Shown here: positions 9,087 to 19,400 of the stretch, in pieces
How the letters are laid out: the number at the start of each line of letters is the position of its first letter
Position numbering within the stretch: the first letter of the stretch is position 1
Origin: M3007 sp964646615
Lineage (GTDB): Bacteria > Bacteroidota > Bacteroidia > Chitinophagales > Saprospiraceae
NCBI GenBank assembly: GCA_964646615.1
Contig: CAZYEV010000099.1
Span: 38,504-102,503, forward strand
DNA length: 64,000 bases
Reading direction: 5' to 3'
Translations under genes and position numbers: made by a program
The notes under the pieces: generated by a model
What the model was told of the DNA's origin: nothing
The model's input: the letters and a program-made list of their open reading frames with translations, nothing else
Databases searched by the model: none

Positions 9087-10232
9087 TTACAGCCCGGGTC
9101 CGCGGCACGAAATGCAGCGATCGGCCCGCCCGAAGCTGTACGCCAGCGCTACCTCCAGCCCGCCCGAAAAGCGCGGTCGCACGGTTTGCAACGGCGCTTC
9201 GTAAGCCAGCATCAGGCTGAAGTGGTCATTGCCCACCTGCACCGTTGGTACCACCGTATTGGCAGCCAGCGCTGCCCTGTAACGCCCGCCCCAACGCATA
9301 TAGCCTCCGGCGCTCAGCTGTGTACGCGCGCCGCTGGCCGAAAAGCGCCACTGATAAAAAGCGCCTGTCATGGCCTGCCACTGGGCGCTGTTGCCACCGC
9401 CGAACGATTGACGCCGCCACAGGCCGCGCAACAGCCAGGCCCGTTGCCGCCCCAATGATAGGCTGCCGTGCGCCAGCCAGCTGATGCCCACCCGATTGGC
9501 GTCGTCGCCCAAAAACGAATACGACGGCTGGTTGAGGTGATGAAAAGCAACACCCGCCGAAAAGCCTTTGGCATTGTTGTACACCTCCAGCCCGCTGCCC
9601 ATGTCGGCCTTCAAAGCCGCCACACGCTCGAAGTCTTCGCCGTTGGACGCCAGGGGGTTGAACGCACCATTCTGATACTGAGCGTCGAATTTCAACGCCT
9701 GCGGCGATACCCGATAGGCCAATCCGCCCAAGTAAGCCCCTGCACTGGCGAACGTTTCGCGCCCCAAATGCAGGTGAAAAGCCCCAGCCAATCGCCCGGC
9801 CGTGTTGCTCAGGCCGCCCAGCGGACTGCCGTCGTGTTGTAACCCCAGGCCCAGGGCGAAAAAGTTTTTGTGCTGGCCCGGCAGGCAAAAACGCACATCC
9901 GCCGCCACCGCCGCGCCTGTGTAGGCATTCGGGTGAGCAGGGTTGTCCCACTGCCCTCGATAAAGGGCTGCCACCTGCGTGCGATAAAGCGACTGGTGCC
10001 CCACCGCCGCCGGATTGACCGTTTGAGGCAAAAACAGCGCATGGGCAAACTGAAAATCCTGCGCCACCGCCGAACTGACCGCCAGAGCCAGCCCTGCCAA
10101 CAAAAGCCATAACCCCTTGTGAGGCGTCGTCTTCGCAGCACGAAAAGGCAACGTCTCGGCAGAACACGCCCCCGCTCTCTGCCAGCGTTGTTGGTCTGCA
10201 CACGGACTGGCAAAACACTGGATTTTTTGCAT
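9087..10232 (-). CDS. PorP/SprF family type IX secretion system outer-membrane protein
   Basis: PorP/SprF proteins are outer-membrane beta-barrels that pair with secreted T9SS proteins carrying type B sorting domains and tether or help export them. After a hydrophobic segment (about 40-57, ending SSAVAQ) the mature part begins QDFQFAHALFLPQTVNPAAVG, the family signature in which a few residues precede an N-P-A motif. The rest alternates beta-strands. The C-terminus has a CxxC (RCISCRGPGL) near the position of the usual terminal Cys-Pro motif. The gene starts 21 bases after the stop of the giant adhesin, the classic sprB-sprF-like pair. The ATG at 10232 gives an unusually long 39-residue N-region before the signal helix. 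A TTG at 10151 would give a more normal signal peptide. Confidence 0.88.
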   Translation of the reverse strand: MQKIQCFASPCADQQRWQRAGACSAETLPFRAAKTTPHKGLWLLLAGLALAVSSAVAQDFQFAHALFLPQTVNPAAVGHQSLYRTQVAALYRGQWDNPAHPNAYTGAAVAADVRFCLPGQHKNFFALGLGLQHDGSPLGGLSNTAGRLAGAFHLHLGRETFASAGAYLGGLAYRVSPQALKFDAQYQNGAFNPLASNGEDFERVAALKADMGSGLEVYNNAKGFSAGVAFHHLNQPSYSFLGDDANRVGISWLAHGSLSLGRQRAWLLRGLWRRQSFGGGNSAQWQAMTGAFYQWRFSASGARTQLSAGGYMRWGGRYRAALAANTVVPTVQVGNDHFSLMLAYEAPLQTVRPRFSGGLEVALAYSFGRADRCISCRGPGL

Positions 10233-10253
10233 AGCTGACTGGTTTTGTTTTGG

Positions 10254-13200
10254 TTAGCGTAATAGGTGAACCGTTCCCGCAAGTGCCCGCACCACACCGT
10301 CCACGTAGCGTAGTTCGAGAACGTATCGGTATGCCCCCATTTCGGCTTTGCTGCCTCGGAACGTACCATCCCAGCCCCAGAGCGGGTTTTCAGGCGCTGC
10401 TTCGTAGCCATTGGGCAACTCCAGCGCATCGAAGACCTTTTCGTCGTACTTGTCAAAAATCTGGAAGCGGTTGAAGCCCTCGATAGCCGGGTTGCTGTTG
10501 CGCACGTAGAAGATGTCGTTAATGCCGTCGCCATTGGGCGTGAAGGCATTTGGGATAAAGAGACCCTCGTCGCGGTCAATGCGGACGTTTATGCGAGCAG
10601 TATCGGTTTTGGTACAGCCGACTACGTTGGTAGCCGTTACGACGTAAACAGCGGTCTGCCAGGGTGCCGCCACGGGATTGGGCACGTCAGAGCGGTCTAA
10701 CCGCGCCGAAGGCGACCACTGGAAGGTTACGCCCGTCTGGTTGACGCGCGCCTGCAGCTGCACGCGCTCACCCAGGCGAATGTCGAAGAAGTCCTCATCC
10801 AACCACAGTTGTAGCTCGTTGGGCGGCAACAGGAAAATGAGGGTGTCGCGGCGACAATTTTCCGGCGTAGTGATGCTGATGGTGTAGTAGCCTGACGGCA
10901 GTTTCGGGTGGAAGCTGCCGTTTTTCTCGTATTTATCAGGCCCCGACACCAGTACGTAGTTGGTCTCAGGCGCCAGCACGGTCAGGTGAGTGCCTTCGGC
11001 CAGCGTACATTGCGGGTCGAGGGTGAAAGCGATGTCGGGCGTCTGGAAGACCACGACCGTCTGGTCAGTGGTGTCGTAGCAAATGCCTTCGTTGGAAGCG
11101 ATAAGCCGAACCGCGTAGCGTCCACCCTGTGCGTAGGTGTACTGGAAGGCATTATCGGTTTGAGTAGCACCATCGCCCAGGTGCCAGGTCAGGCCCGTAG
11201 CGCCGGTAGTCTGGCTCTGGAAGGCCACTACAGCCGGAGAGCAGGGCCGTTGGATGGTGTAAATAAACTGCGCTTTGGGGCGCGTGCGCACGTACACGAG
11301 CACCGTATCGGTATCGCGGCAGCCTTCGGGCGAAATAACGGTGAGCGCAGCGGCAAACAGCCCGGCCGTCTTATATGTGTGCGTAGCCTGACAGCCGTTG
11401 GCGGTATTCCCGTCGCCAAACCGCCAGGTACAGACCGAACCGGGTATGGTGCTACTACCCGAAAAGACAGCCGGCGCACCCACACACAGCGAGTCATCGC
11501 CGACGGCAGTAGCAGTGGGCGGTGTCAAGACGTTGAGCGTGCTCGACCACGCTGTACGGCAGCCCCTGTCAGAGATGGCCATAGCTGTAATGGGATACAC
11601 CCCGGGTGTGAAGTAGGCGCGTTTAGCGGTTTTGAGCGCGGTAGAGTCGCCATCGCCGAAAGCAAGCCAGAAGCCCGGTGCGTTCGTCTGGGCCGAAAAG
11701 GTTACCGTATCGCCCGGGCAGCGCGCCGACTCATGAACGACGGCTAACGTGGGCAAGGGATGTACCCGTATGCGTTGCACCACACTGTCGTAGCCACAGC
11801 CATAGGCATAGAGCGTAACATCGTAAAGGCCGGGCTGCGAGAATACCACCCACGCTGTGTCGCCCAGGAAGGTGTTGCCATCGGACGTCGCCCAGCGCAC
11901 CGGGGCACCCGGCGTTGAGATATTGGACAGGCGCACCGAGTCTCCCACACACAGGCGCGTTGTGTCGGGCAAGCCCATGAGAGCGTAAACGTCGGTCGGA
12001 TGTACCACCACGTCCTGATAAGCAGTATCGCTGCCGCATTCGTTAACACTGACCAACCACAGGCGCACCGTATCGGGCAGTGAGTCGGTGAAAAACTGAA
12101 ACTCCGTAGGTTTATCGCGGCCCGCCGTTGCCACCTGCCCTTTTGAAGTGAACAATGTGTTGTTCACCGGATTGCCCGTACTCAACACGCTGGCTTTCAG
12201 CACTCCACCCGAACAGGGCTGCTCGTAGGTAATGCCCAAAGCCGCACGCGGCTGCGGGCGCACACGTACCGGTTCTACGCGCACCAACGAGTCGCAGGCA
12301 TTGCGCACCGTCAGACGCACGTAATAAATGGTGTCCTCGATGCCCTGCTGAAATGCTATCGGCCCGGGCTGGAAGCCGGTGTGCGTCTGCCCGTTGCCAA
12401 AGTCCCATTCGTATGTGGCACTTTCGGCTACACTTCGATTTTCAAAAGCCACCGTCAGCGGCGCACACCCTGAGTCGGGCTTTGCCAAAAATCGAATACT
12501 GTCGGCGGCCATGGGCCGCAGGATGTGCACCGAGGTCGTTGCCTGGGCTGAGCAGAGGACACCCCCGCTGATGGGGTTGACGGTGTAGGCCGTCAGCTGA
12601 ATGGCGTACGTGCCCGGCTTCTGGTACGTGTGCGAAAGGTTAGAGGTAGCCGCCCCCTCGCCCCAGTTCACCTCGAATTGCACTCCGCTACCTGCGCTTG
12701 GGGTTAGCGTTACTGCATAGCCGACACAAGTGGTATCGTGGCTGGCAGAAAAGGCAGCGGTCGGCGGGGCGCTGACCACCAGCGTCATTTCGTCGTCGTT
12801 GCAGGCGTCGGGCAGGGTGGGTACCGTATAGATATAGGTATAGGGCGAGTCAAGGGTCAGCTGCTTCAAATCCACCACGTTGCCGTTGAGGGCAAAGCCC
12901 GAAAACATTCCTCCTGTTGGCCCAAAGCCGGTGAGCGTCAGTGTGCCTTGTGTGATGCAGGCGTACCGGTCTGGCCCCGCCGTAACGCCATTGCTCGGCT
13001 CCACCCGCACCTGCACACTATCGGCCCGGCGGCACTGATCGAAACCGCGCTCAAAGATGAGCAGGTACGTGCCCGCCTGCACGGGGTTGAAGACCCACTC
13101 GCCTTGCAGTGTCTGCTCGATGTGCTGGCCTACCCATTTCCCTATATTGTCGCTGGCTTTCAGAGGTATCAGCGCCGTGCCGGAGCACACCACTGTGTCG

Positions 13201-14852
13201 TTGGGCGCTTCGATGGACACGTCCACGGGTACGATGATGTCCAGCACCACCGAGTCACGCACTTCTCCGCAGGTATTTTGTGCCACAGCCGTGATGGTGT
13301 AAGGCGCCCCCTGTGCACTCAGGTTGACCGGAAAACTCGTTTGCAGCACACTGCCGATGTAGTACTGTACCTTGGGGTCAAAAGGGTCGGGTGTGTACGC
13401 TATAGTCAGGCAGCCCGTAGGCGGCGGGTTTAGTTGCAATGGGTAGCCCTCCTCCACGCGGATTTGCACAGTATCCGCCCGCCGACAAACGCCCGCACCG
13501 CGGCTGATGACGAGTAAATAGTTACCAGCAGTAGTGGGATAAAAGAACGTGTCCTGCCCGACCACTTTAAGAGTGTTCCCCCCGCCCGACCAAACGCCCA
13601 CATCGGAAGCGCGCAGTCGAATGGAGTCGCTACCTGCACATACCGTTATGTCCGAAGGCGTGTAAATGCTGATATCCGCCGGCGGGCGTATCCAGAACGT
13701 ATCGCGCTTCACCTGATCGCCGCACTCGTTGCTCAGTGTCGCCTCTACCACGTAGGGGTCGTTGGAAATGGGCAAGTTGACCGGGAAAGTGGACTGCACT
13801 ACGCCATTGACGCGATAAACGGCATTCGAGTTGAAGGGCACAGGCGAATAGGCAATGGCCACGCAGGTATCCGGTGCCGGATTTAGCAGCAAAGGTGGTG
13901 CCTTAATCACCTGGATTTGAATAGAGCGCGAGCTCTCGATACCGCAGTCATTGTTCACCTTCACCGTAATGGTGTACGTACCCTCTTGGGTAAATCGTAT
14001 TCGCCGCACGTTGAGGTTTAGACTGTCCGGATCCATCCAGGCCCAACCGGAGCCAGGTGAAACCGTCCAGACATACGGCTTACTGACATTGGTTGAATTG
14101 GCAGCATTCACCCGCACGACCGAACCAAAGCTCTCCAGACATACGCGGTAAGGATTGGCATAGCCCGTTACGTTACCCGAGTCCGCCACCAGTTCTGCCT
14201 GGGCAGGTTCCAGCACAGACAATAGGTATGTTATGCATACAGTATCACAGTTGTTGCCAATGCAATAGCCGATTTGCTTCATGCCGGGGGTGTTGTAGGT
14301 GTGCGTTACCTTATTTCCCGTGGCGGTGTTGCCATCGCCCAAATCCCAGCGCTGCAGCGTAACTCCTTGCATCGGGCACGGCGTGGCCGTCATCTCTACG
14401 GGCTTGCCCGCACAGGCGGGATTGGCTGAAAATTTCACCTGAGGACGCGGCGGGTTTCGGATATAGAGGAAAAACGCACTGTTCGTGGGAGGCACGTTGG
14501 GGTCGGAGTGCAGCGTGATTAACTTCACTACGTACTCCCGCTCATAGTCACAGGTACCGTAAAAACCCTTCACGTTGTACACGTGCGTCTGGCTCGGAGG
14601 GTTCTTGCTTCCAGGAACGATAGTCTTGGGAGAGCCATCTCCCCACGTGATTTCAAAAGAAGATATGTTGTTAATGTGCGGATAATTCGGGTTTACGACG
14701 ATATTGACGCAGAGCGTTACCAGCGAGTCTGAAGCACACAGGTATTGCCTGCCATCGCAAACGGCAATGGTAGGATTGTCGTTTTGTGCCCAAAGACGAG
14801 GGGTAAGGGCATACAAGAACAGCAAGAGGCCGGGTAAAAGTCGTGTTCCCAT
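10254..14852 (-). CDS. Giant PKD-repeat surface protein with type B (gliding-motility) C-terminal sorting domain
   Basis: The 1532-residue product begins with a signal peptide (MGTRLLPGLLLFLYALTPRLWAQ). It is built largely from PKD/Ig-like modules, recognisable by repeated G-D-G or G-E-G cores (TWGDGSP, DLGDGNTATG, NWGEGAATS, DFGNGQTHTG, AFGDGDST, RFGDGNTANG, HLGDGATQTD), each followed by a H-x-Y motif. The last 100 residues (LFIPNAFTPNGDGINDIFYVRN to the terminal LLR) are a typical type B T9SS C-terminal domain. The protein is therefore predicted to cross the outer membrane by T9SS and sit on the cell surface, probably as an adhesin. The PorP/SprF gene follows directly and is its likely partner. 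The ATG at 14852 is chosen because it begins the signal peptide. Confidence 0.93.
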   Translation of the reverse strand: MGTRLLPGLLLFLYALTPRLWAQNDNPTIAVCDGRQYLCASDSLVTLCVNIVVNPNYPHINNISSFEITWGDGSPKTIVPGSKNPPSQTHVYNVKGFYGTCDYEREYVVKLITLHSDPNVPPTNSAFFLYIRNPPRPQVKFSANPACAGKPVEMTATPCPMQGVTLQRWDLGDGNTATGNKVTHTYNTPGMKQIGYCIGNNCDTVCITYLLSVLEPAQAELVADSGNVTGYANPYRVCLESFGSVVRVNAANSTNVSKPYVWTVSPGSGWAWMDPDSLNLNVRRIRFTQEGTYTITVKVNNDCGIESSRSIQIQVIKAPPLLLNPAPDTCVAIAYSPVPFNSNAVYRVNGVVQSTFPVNLPISNDPYVVEATLSNECGDQVKRDTFWIRPPADISIYTPSDITVCAGSDSIRLRASDVGVWSGGGNTLKVVGQDTFFYPTTAGNYLLVISRGAGVCRRADTVQIRVEEGYPLQLNPPPTGCLTIAYTPDPFDPKVQYYIGSVLQTSFPVNLSAQGAPYTITAVAQNTCGEVRDSVVLDIIVPVDVSIEAPNDTVVCSGTALIPLKASDNIGKWVGQHIEQTLQGEWVFNPVQAGTYLLIFERGFDQCRRADSVQVRVEPSNGVTAGPDRYACITQGTLTLTGFGPTGGMFSGFALNGNVVDLKQLTLDSPYTYIYTVPTLPDACNDDEMTLVVSAPPTAAFSASHDTTCVGYAVTLTPSAGSGVQFEVNWGEGAATSNLSHTYQKPGTYAIQLTAYTVNPISGGVLCSAQATTSVHILRPMAADSIRFLAKPDSGCAPLTVAFENRSVAESATYEWDFGNGQTHTGFQPGPIAFQQGIEDTIYYVRLTVRNACDSLVRVEPVRVRPQPRAALGITYEQPCSGGVLKASVLSTGNPVNNTLFTSKGQVATAGRDKPTEFQFFTDSLPDTVRLWLVSVNECGSDTAYQDVVVHPTDVYALMGLPDTTRLCVGDSVRLSNISTPGAPVRWATSDGNTFLGDTAWVVFSQPGLYDVTLYAYGCGYDSVVQRIRVHPLPTLAVVHESARCPGDTVTFSAQTNAPGFWLAFGDGDSTALKTAKRAYFTPGVYPITAMAISDRGCRTAWSSTLNVLTPPTATAVGDDSLCVGAPAVFSGSSTIPGSVCTWRFGDGNTANGCQATHTYKTAGLFAAALTVISPEGCRDTDTVLVYVRTRPKAQFIYTIQRPCSPAVVAFQSQTTGATGLTWHLGDGATQTDNAFQYTYAQGGRYAVRLIASNEGICYDTTDQTVVVFQTPDIAFTLDPQCTLAEGTHLTVLAPETNYVLVSGPDKYEKNGSFHPKLPSGYYTISITTPENCRRDTLIFLLPPNELQLWLDEDFFDIRLGERVQLQARVNQTGVTFQWSPSARLDRSDVPNPVAAPWQTAVYVVTATNVVGCTKTDTARINVRIDRDEGLFIPNAFTPNGDGINDIFYVRNSNPAIEGFNRFQIFDKYDEKVFDALELPNGYEAAPENPLWGWDGTFRGSKAEMGAYRYVLELRYVDGVVRALAGTVHLLR

Positions 14853-15063
14853 AGGATTGGTTTTGCATTGTTTCAGGAAAAGGATGGATGGTGTACTTTG
14901 CCTAAAAATACCTCTTTGCATCCATTAGTTATCGCTAAAGCTTTCTCTACACAGGGTCATAAGTAGGCTTACTGGAAAAGCCTCAGATAAGAAATAAAGT
15001 TCCCATGGCGCAGGAATAGCGCTAAATTAAACGGGACTCATGTACCGACGCTCTGGCACACAG

Positions 15064-16422
15064 CTATTGCAAATCCACAACCCTGTCCGCCTCTCGAATG
15101 CCGCTCAAATACGCGCCGTGCACGGTTCCGCGATAAGCGCGATGAGTGTGCTCGCCAGCGAAAAACAGGCGATTGCTAACCGGGTCTGCTACGGTATCGA
15201 AGGCTGCGCTCGAAGCACCAACCGGTACGAAGGAATAGGCGCCGTAAATGTGCGGGTACTGCCCCCAACGAGTGCGGAGCAGGTGCGAAGGGTTGGGAAT
15301 ACCACTGCCGTAAATAGACCTCAAATGAAGCATGACTTCCTGCACCACTTCGCTGTCGCTCATGCTTTCCGTTGCGGTGGCATAGTTGCCCAGTGCAAAC
15401 GTCATCAGCGCATTGGCACTGGCGAATTTGCGCACATTCAGGAAGTAGTTGAATTTTCCCTTTGTTTCCGGCGTGTAGCCGATGTACTGGAGATTAGTGT
15501 CCCAGAATGCGCTGCCCCACAGCAGGAAAAATTTGTTGACGTTGCCCATTTGCAACTGGCCTATGGCCGTTGCCTTGCTGGCAGGCAGCGCCGGCGTGAA
15601 GGCTATGACGTTTCTTTGGAGCACGCCCAAAGGAACAGCAATCACGGCGTAATCGCCCTCCAGTGTCTGGCCGTCAGCTGTTACCCTCACTTTACCTCCG
15701 GAGTAATCCACAGCCGATACTGGTGTCTTTAGCCGAACATCCAGCCCCTGCGCCAGGTAGGTGGCCATACCGTCAAAGCCATTCGTAACAATGACGTCAG
15801 CGCCGCCAAACTCCTCGTCGTCGTCAAAATATTTGGACGACAGCCGCGCAATGTCGGCCCCGGTGTTGAACTCCAAATAAGCAGATAGCATATACTTCCA
15901 TAGCCGGTTGCCGGCCTGGCTCGGGTACAACGACAGGAATACCGACTCGAAGCTTTGCTGGAGGCTGCCGGCGTTTCGTACTGCATCCAGGGCGCTGTTG
16001 AACTGGTTTTCTGCCTGCGTCAGTGCGGCGTCGGTGTAGGCCGTGCCGTTCGCATCGTACACCCGAACGCTGTCGTCATCGGTTCGGAAGGTGCTGGCTC
16101 CGGCCCGAGAGGCCAGGTCAGTGATGGGGTTGCCTTTAGGGCCGTGGATCCAGCTGGCCCCTTCGTCAAAGGCGATTCCAAGGCTTCGGTCAGTTCGCAG
16201 ACGTCCGCCCGCCCTATCCTGGGCCTCCAGAACGATGACGGTAAAGCCCTTCTGTTTCAACCGTTGGGCTGCGGCCAGCCCGGCAATGCCCGCGCCGATG
16301 ACGATGACGGTTTTCCCGTTGGGTTTGCTATCGTCCTCGGCGCATTGCACCAGAAGGGCTGGCGCCAGCAGGGCCAGCGGTAAACCGGTTAAGGCGTGTT
16401 TTAAAAAAGTGCGGCGTCTCAT
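15064..16422 (-). CDS. Flavin-containing amine oxidase family protein, exported (Tat-like signal)
   Basis: The product is a 452-residue FAD enzyme of the monoamine/polyamine oxidase family, which oxidises amines to aldehydes with release of hydrogen peroxide. The dinucleotide-binding motif VIVIGAGIAGLAAAQRL (about 39-55) is followed by LEAQDRAGGRLRT. The C-terminal FAD motif RLFFAGEHTHRAYRGTVHGA is intact. The N-terminus MRRRTFLKHALTG has a twin-arginine pattern followed by a hydrophobic stretch and a Cys (LVQC, residue 27), suggesting Tat export of a folded flavoprotein and possibly lipid attachment. The substrate cannot be told. It lies 47 bases downstream of the metalloprotease gene on the same strand and may be co-transcribed with it. 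Confidence 0.87.
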   Translation of the reverse strand: MRRRTFLKHALTGLPLALLAPALLVQCAEDDSKPNGKTVIVIGAGIAGLAAAQRLKQKGFTVIVLEAQDRAGGRLRTDRSLGIAFDEGASWIHGPKGNPITDLASRAGASTFRTDDDSVRVYDANGTAYTDAALTQAENQFNSALDAVRNAGSLQQSFESVFLSLYPSQAGNRLWKYMLSAYLEFNTGADIARLSSKYFDDDEEFGGADVIVTNGFDGMATYLAQGLDVRLKTPVSAVDYSGGKVRVTADGQTLEGDYAVIAVPLGVLQRNVIAFTPALPASKATAIGQLQMGNVNKFFLLWGSAFWDTNLQYIGYTPETKGKFNYFLNVRKFASANALMTFALGNYATATESMSDSEVVQEVMLHLRSIYGSGIPNPSHLLRTRWGQYPHIYGAYSFVPVGASSAAFDTVADPVSNRLFFAGEHTHRAYRGTVHGAYLSGIREADRVVDLQ

Positions 16423-16469
16423 AATATTTAGTTATATTGGTTATTGTCGTGTTTGTGGCTAAATGCCGA

Positions 16470-19400
16470 TCATGGTTGGCCTCCCGTGATGAGCAACCGC
16501 TCCACAAACCGCTGTTGGCTATCCGTTCCATGCAACACATAGACACCCGCCGGCACATCTGCCAGGTGGATTTCCCACAGCGTCTGGCCCGCAGCCTCCG
16601 GGTAGCGCTGCTGCCAGACCAAACGCCCCTGCAGGTCGTACAGCCACAGGTACAGCCCTTCGGCAACGGGCTGTGCTAATGCTATTCGGAAGCGCCCGCC
16701 ATTCGGATTTGGGTACAGGCGTACCGGCCCCTCTGCCTCGGGCGTGCGCGTGCTAATAATGTCAATTTCCACGGGTTCCGACACCGCCGTGCAGCCGTTG
16801 GCGTCGCGCACTGTAACGGTGTAAATGCCGTTGGGCAGGTTGGCAAAGACAGGCGAACTCTGGAACGTCAGACCATCGAGGCTGTACTCAAGTGCCCCCG
16901 TGCCGCCCGAAGCGGCAGCCGTCAGTGTATTCAGCGCGGCAGAGAGGGTTATTGCGAGGGCTGGCGGGTCTTCGAGTGTAACGCTGACCACAAGCGTGCT
17001 GCCCGTGGCATCGGTGAGCGTGAGCGTGTAGGTGCCCGCCCCTAATTGCTCGCGCGTACAGCGGTTGTCGCCTATCGGCATACCCGCGCAGGTGAAGGGC
17101 GGCAGACCGCCGAGTATTTCCAGTTCAAAGGCCCCATCCAACGCGCCAGCACAGGAGGGCGGCGTGCGCGTCAGGAGCACCGTCATGGGCAGGTAATTGA
17201 CTTCGAAGAAGACCGTATCGGTGCAATCGTTGGCGTCGGCCACGACAACTAAGTGCATTCCGTTGAGTAAGTCGGCGAAGAAATCCTCCGATGTCCAGTC
17301 CCCGCCATCTAAGGCAAAGCGATAGGGAGGCGTTCCTCCGCTGGCCGAAACCGCTGCCGTGAGGCCAAACACAGTCACCGTCACCTCCAGCAGTGCAGGA
17401 GATTGAATGAAAAAAGTGTCGCTACTCGACTGATTGCCAGCAGCATCGCGCACCGTTACCACGTGGAGCCCCGCACCAACGGCATCCCAGACATTTGCAG
17501 CCTGGAAAGGCCCACCGTCAAGGGCATAGGTGTACGGCGGAACACCGCCTACTGCACTGGCAAGCACCCGCACCGTCTGGCCGGCACAGCGAATTTCGCC
17601 CTCCACATTCATCATCAGCAATTGCAGGGGCGGCACATCCACCACCACCGATGCCTCGGCGGTGCAACCGTTGGCGTCGCGTACCGTAACGATATAGTCG
17701 CCATTGGCCAGACCGCCAAACACAGGCTGCGGCTGGAATGGCCCACCATTCAGGCTATAAGACAGCCCGCCTGTACCCCCAGAGGCGATTACCTCGATGC
17801 GGTTCAATACTACAACAGCATCCACCTCAAGGGCCGGCGGCTGGACGATGCTGAAGTCCTGCGTGGCCGCCGTGCCCTGTTTGTCCTCCACAACGACTGC
17901 ATATGTTCCTGCCGAGAGTCCCAGAAAAACAGGTTCTGGCTGAAAATCCACGCCGTTCAGACTGTACACATACGGCGGAACGCCACCACCTGCGGTGATG
18001 CGGACAGCACCATCGCTGCCACCATGACAGGAAACGGGCTGCACTTGCACCATCAGCACCGCCAAGGGGCCGACATAAACAATGACCTGGGCACTGGCCG
18101 TGCAACCTTCCGCATCCTGCACCTCTACCGTGTAGGTGCCGTTGGGCAAACCCTCGAAGAGCGGCTCATCCTGGTAATCGCCATCGCCGATGCGGTACTG
18201 GTACGGCGGATTTCCGCCCAGGGCCACCACCCAAACCGAGTCGCTCGAGGCAAACGCCTGCACCACAATCGGGTCGGGATCAGGCACCACCACCAACGGC
18301 GAAACGGCTGTGAAGCCCCAGCCATCCGTAACCACGACCGAATACACACCCGCGCTCAGGTTTTCAAACACGCCATCGTCCTGCACTGCGCCGCCTGAAG
18401 TCAGCTGGTAGCGGTAAGGCGGCTTTCCGCCCTGCACACTAGCTTGCAGGCGTGCTGTGGCGGCATCGTGGCAGCGGGGCGAGTCGAGCAAGGCTAACGA
18501 GACAACGAGGTCATTCTGGACGATCTGGATGTGAAAAACTGCATTGTGGAGCCACTGAGCCGTGGCAGCATTGAGGGCGTCAAAAGTAAAAGCGTCCTGC
18601 GTGACTGCATCTCCGCTATGTGTGTAGGCGAGAAGGCCGTTGTCAATATCCAATTGCGTGAAAGCATCACCTACCGAAAGCGGCAGGCCGTCGAGCAGTA
18701 GCTGCCCGTGCTGCGGCACAGATAGCAAGGTGAACAGGCCGCTTTCTGGCACTTCGCCGTTCAGGTCTAAGGCCAGCAAAGTGTTGTCCACCGTGGCCGT
18801 TTGCCCGGCAGCCAGCAAGAGGAGTTCATTTTTCCATAAAAAGGCGGATTCGGTGGTGTCCCAGAAGCAGCAGCGCAATCCCCAGGCTTCTATGGCGCCG
18901 CCGTCGTCTTCGGCCAGGTCGCGCACTTCGAGGCGCCAGCCGCCAGGAGCCGCCTGATGGTTAAATCGTGCCAGCAGGTCTATGGGCTGGAAAACGCCCG
19001 CGATGGCCGGCGGATTGATGTTGCAGGTTTTTTCAAAATCGGCGGCCGTCAGCACGGCCTCATCGTCGAAGGTGGCCTGGATGTCGTTGCCTGAGCAGCC
19101 CGCGGCAGAGGCGGGTACGCCCGGCTGGTCGAAGAGCAGTACCGTGTCGCCACTGGGGTGGATGAGGCGCGCGCGCAGGTCGCCCACGAAAGTATGGCGG
19201 ATGTTGACCCACACGTCCACGTCAGCCACAGGGCGCGCATCGGTAAGGGCTAATGAAGAGGCAACGGTTACCGGTTGAGCGCTGGGAATGACTATCGGCA
19301 CATCTTCGCTGGCGAACTCAAAGCCACACACCCGGCGAGCCGTCTGGAAGGCCCATATCGGAGAATAACCACTCTGGCCACAGGCGTTCTCGGCCCGCAC

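Noticed and set aside
17403..18398. 331-codon plus-strand frame opposite the SprB repeats of the metalloprotease
   Set aside because: It is a shadow of the repetitive coding strand. The apparent periodic H-H-x-R pattern mirrors the SprB repeats.
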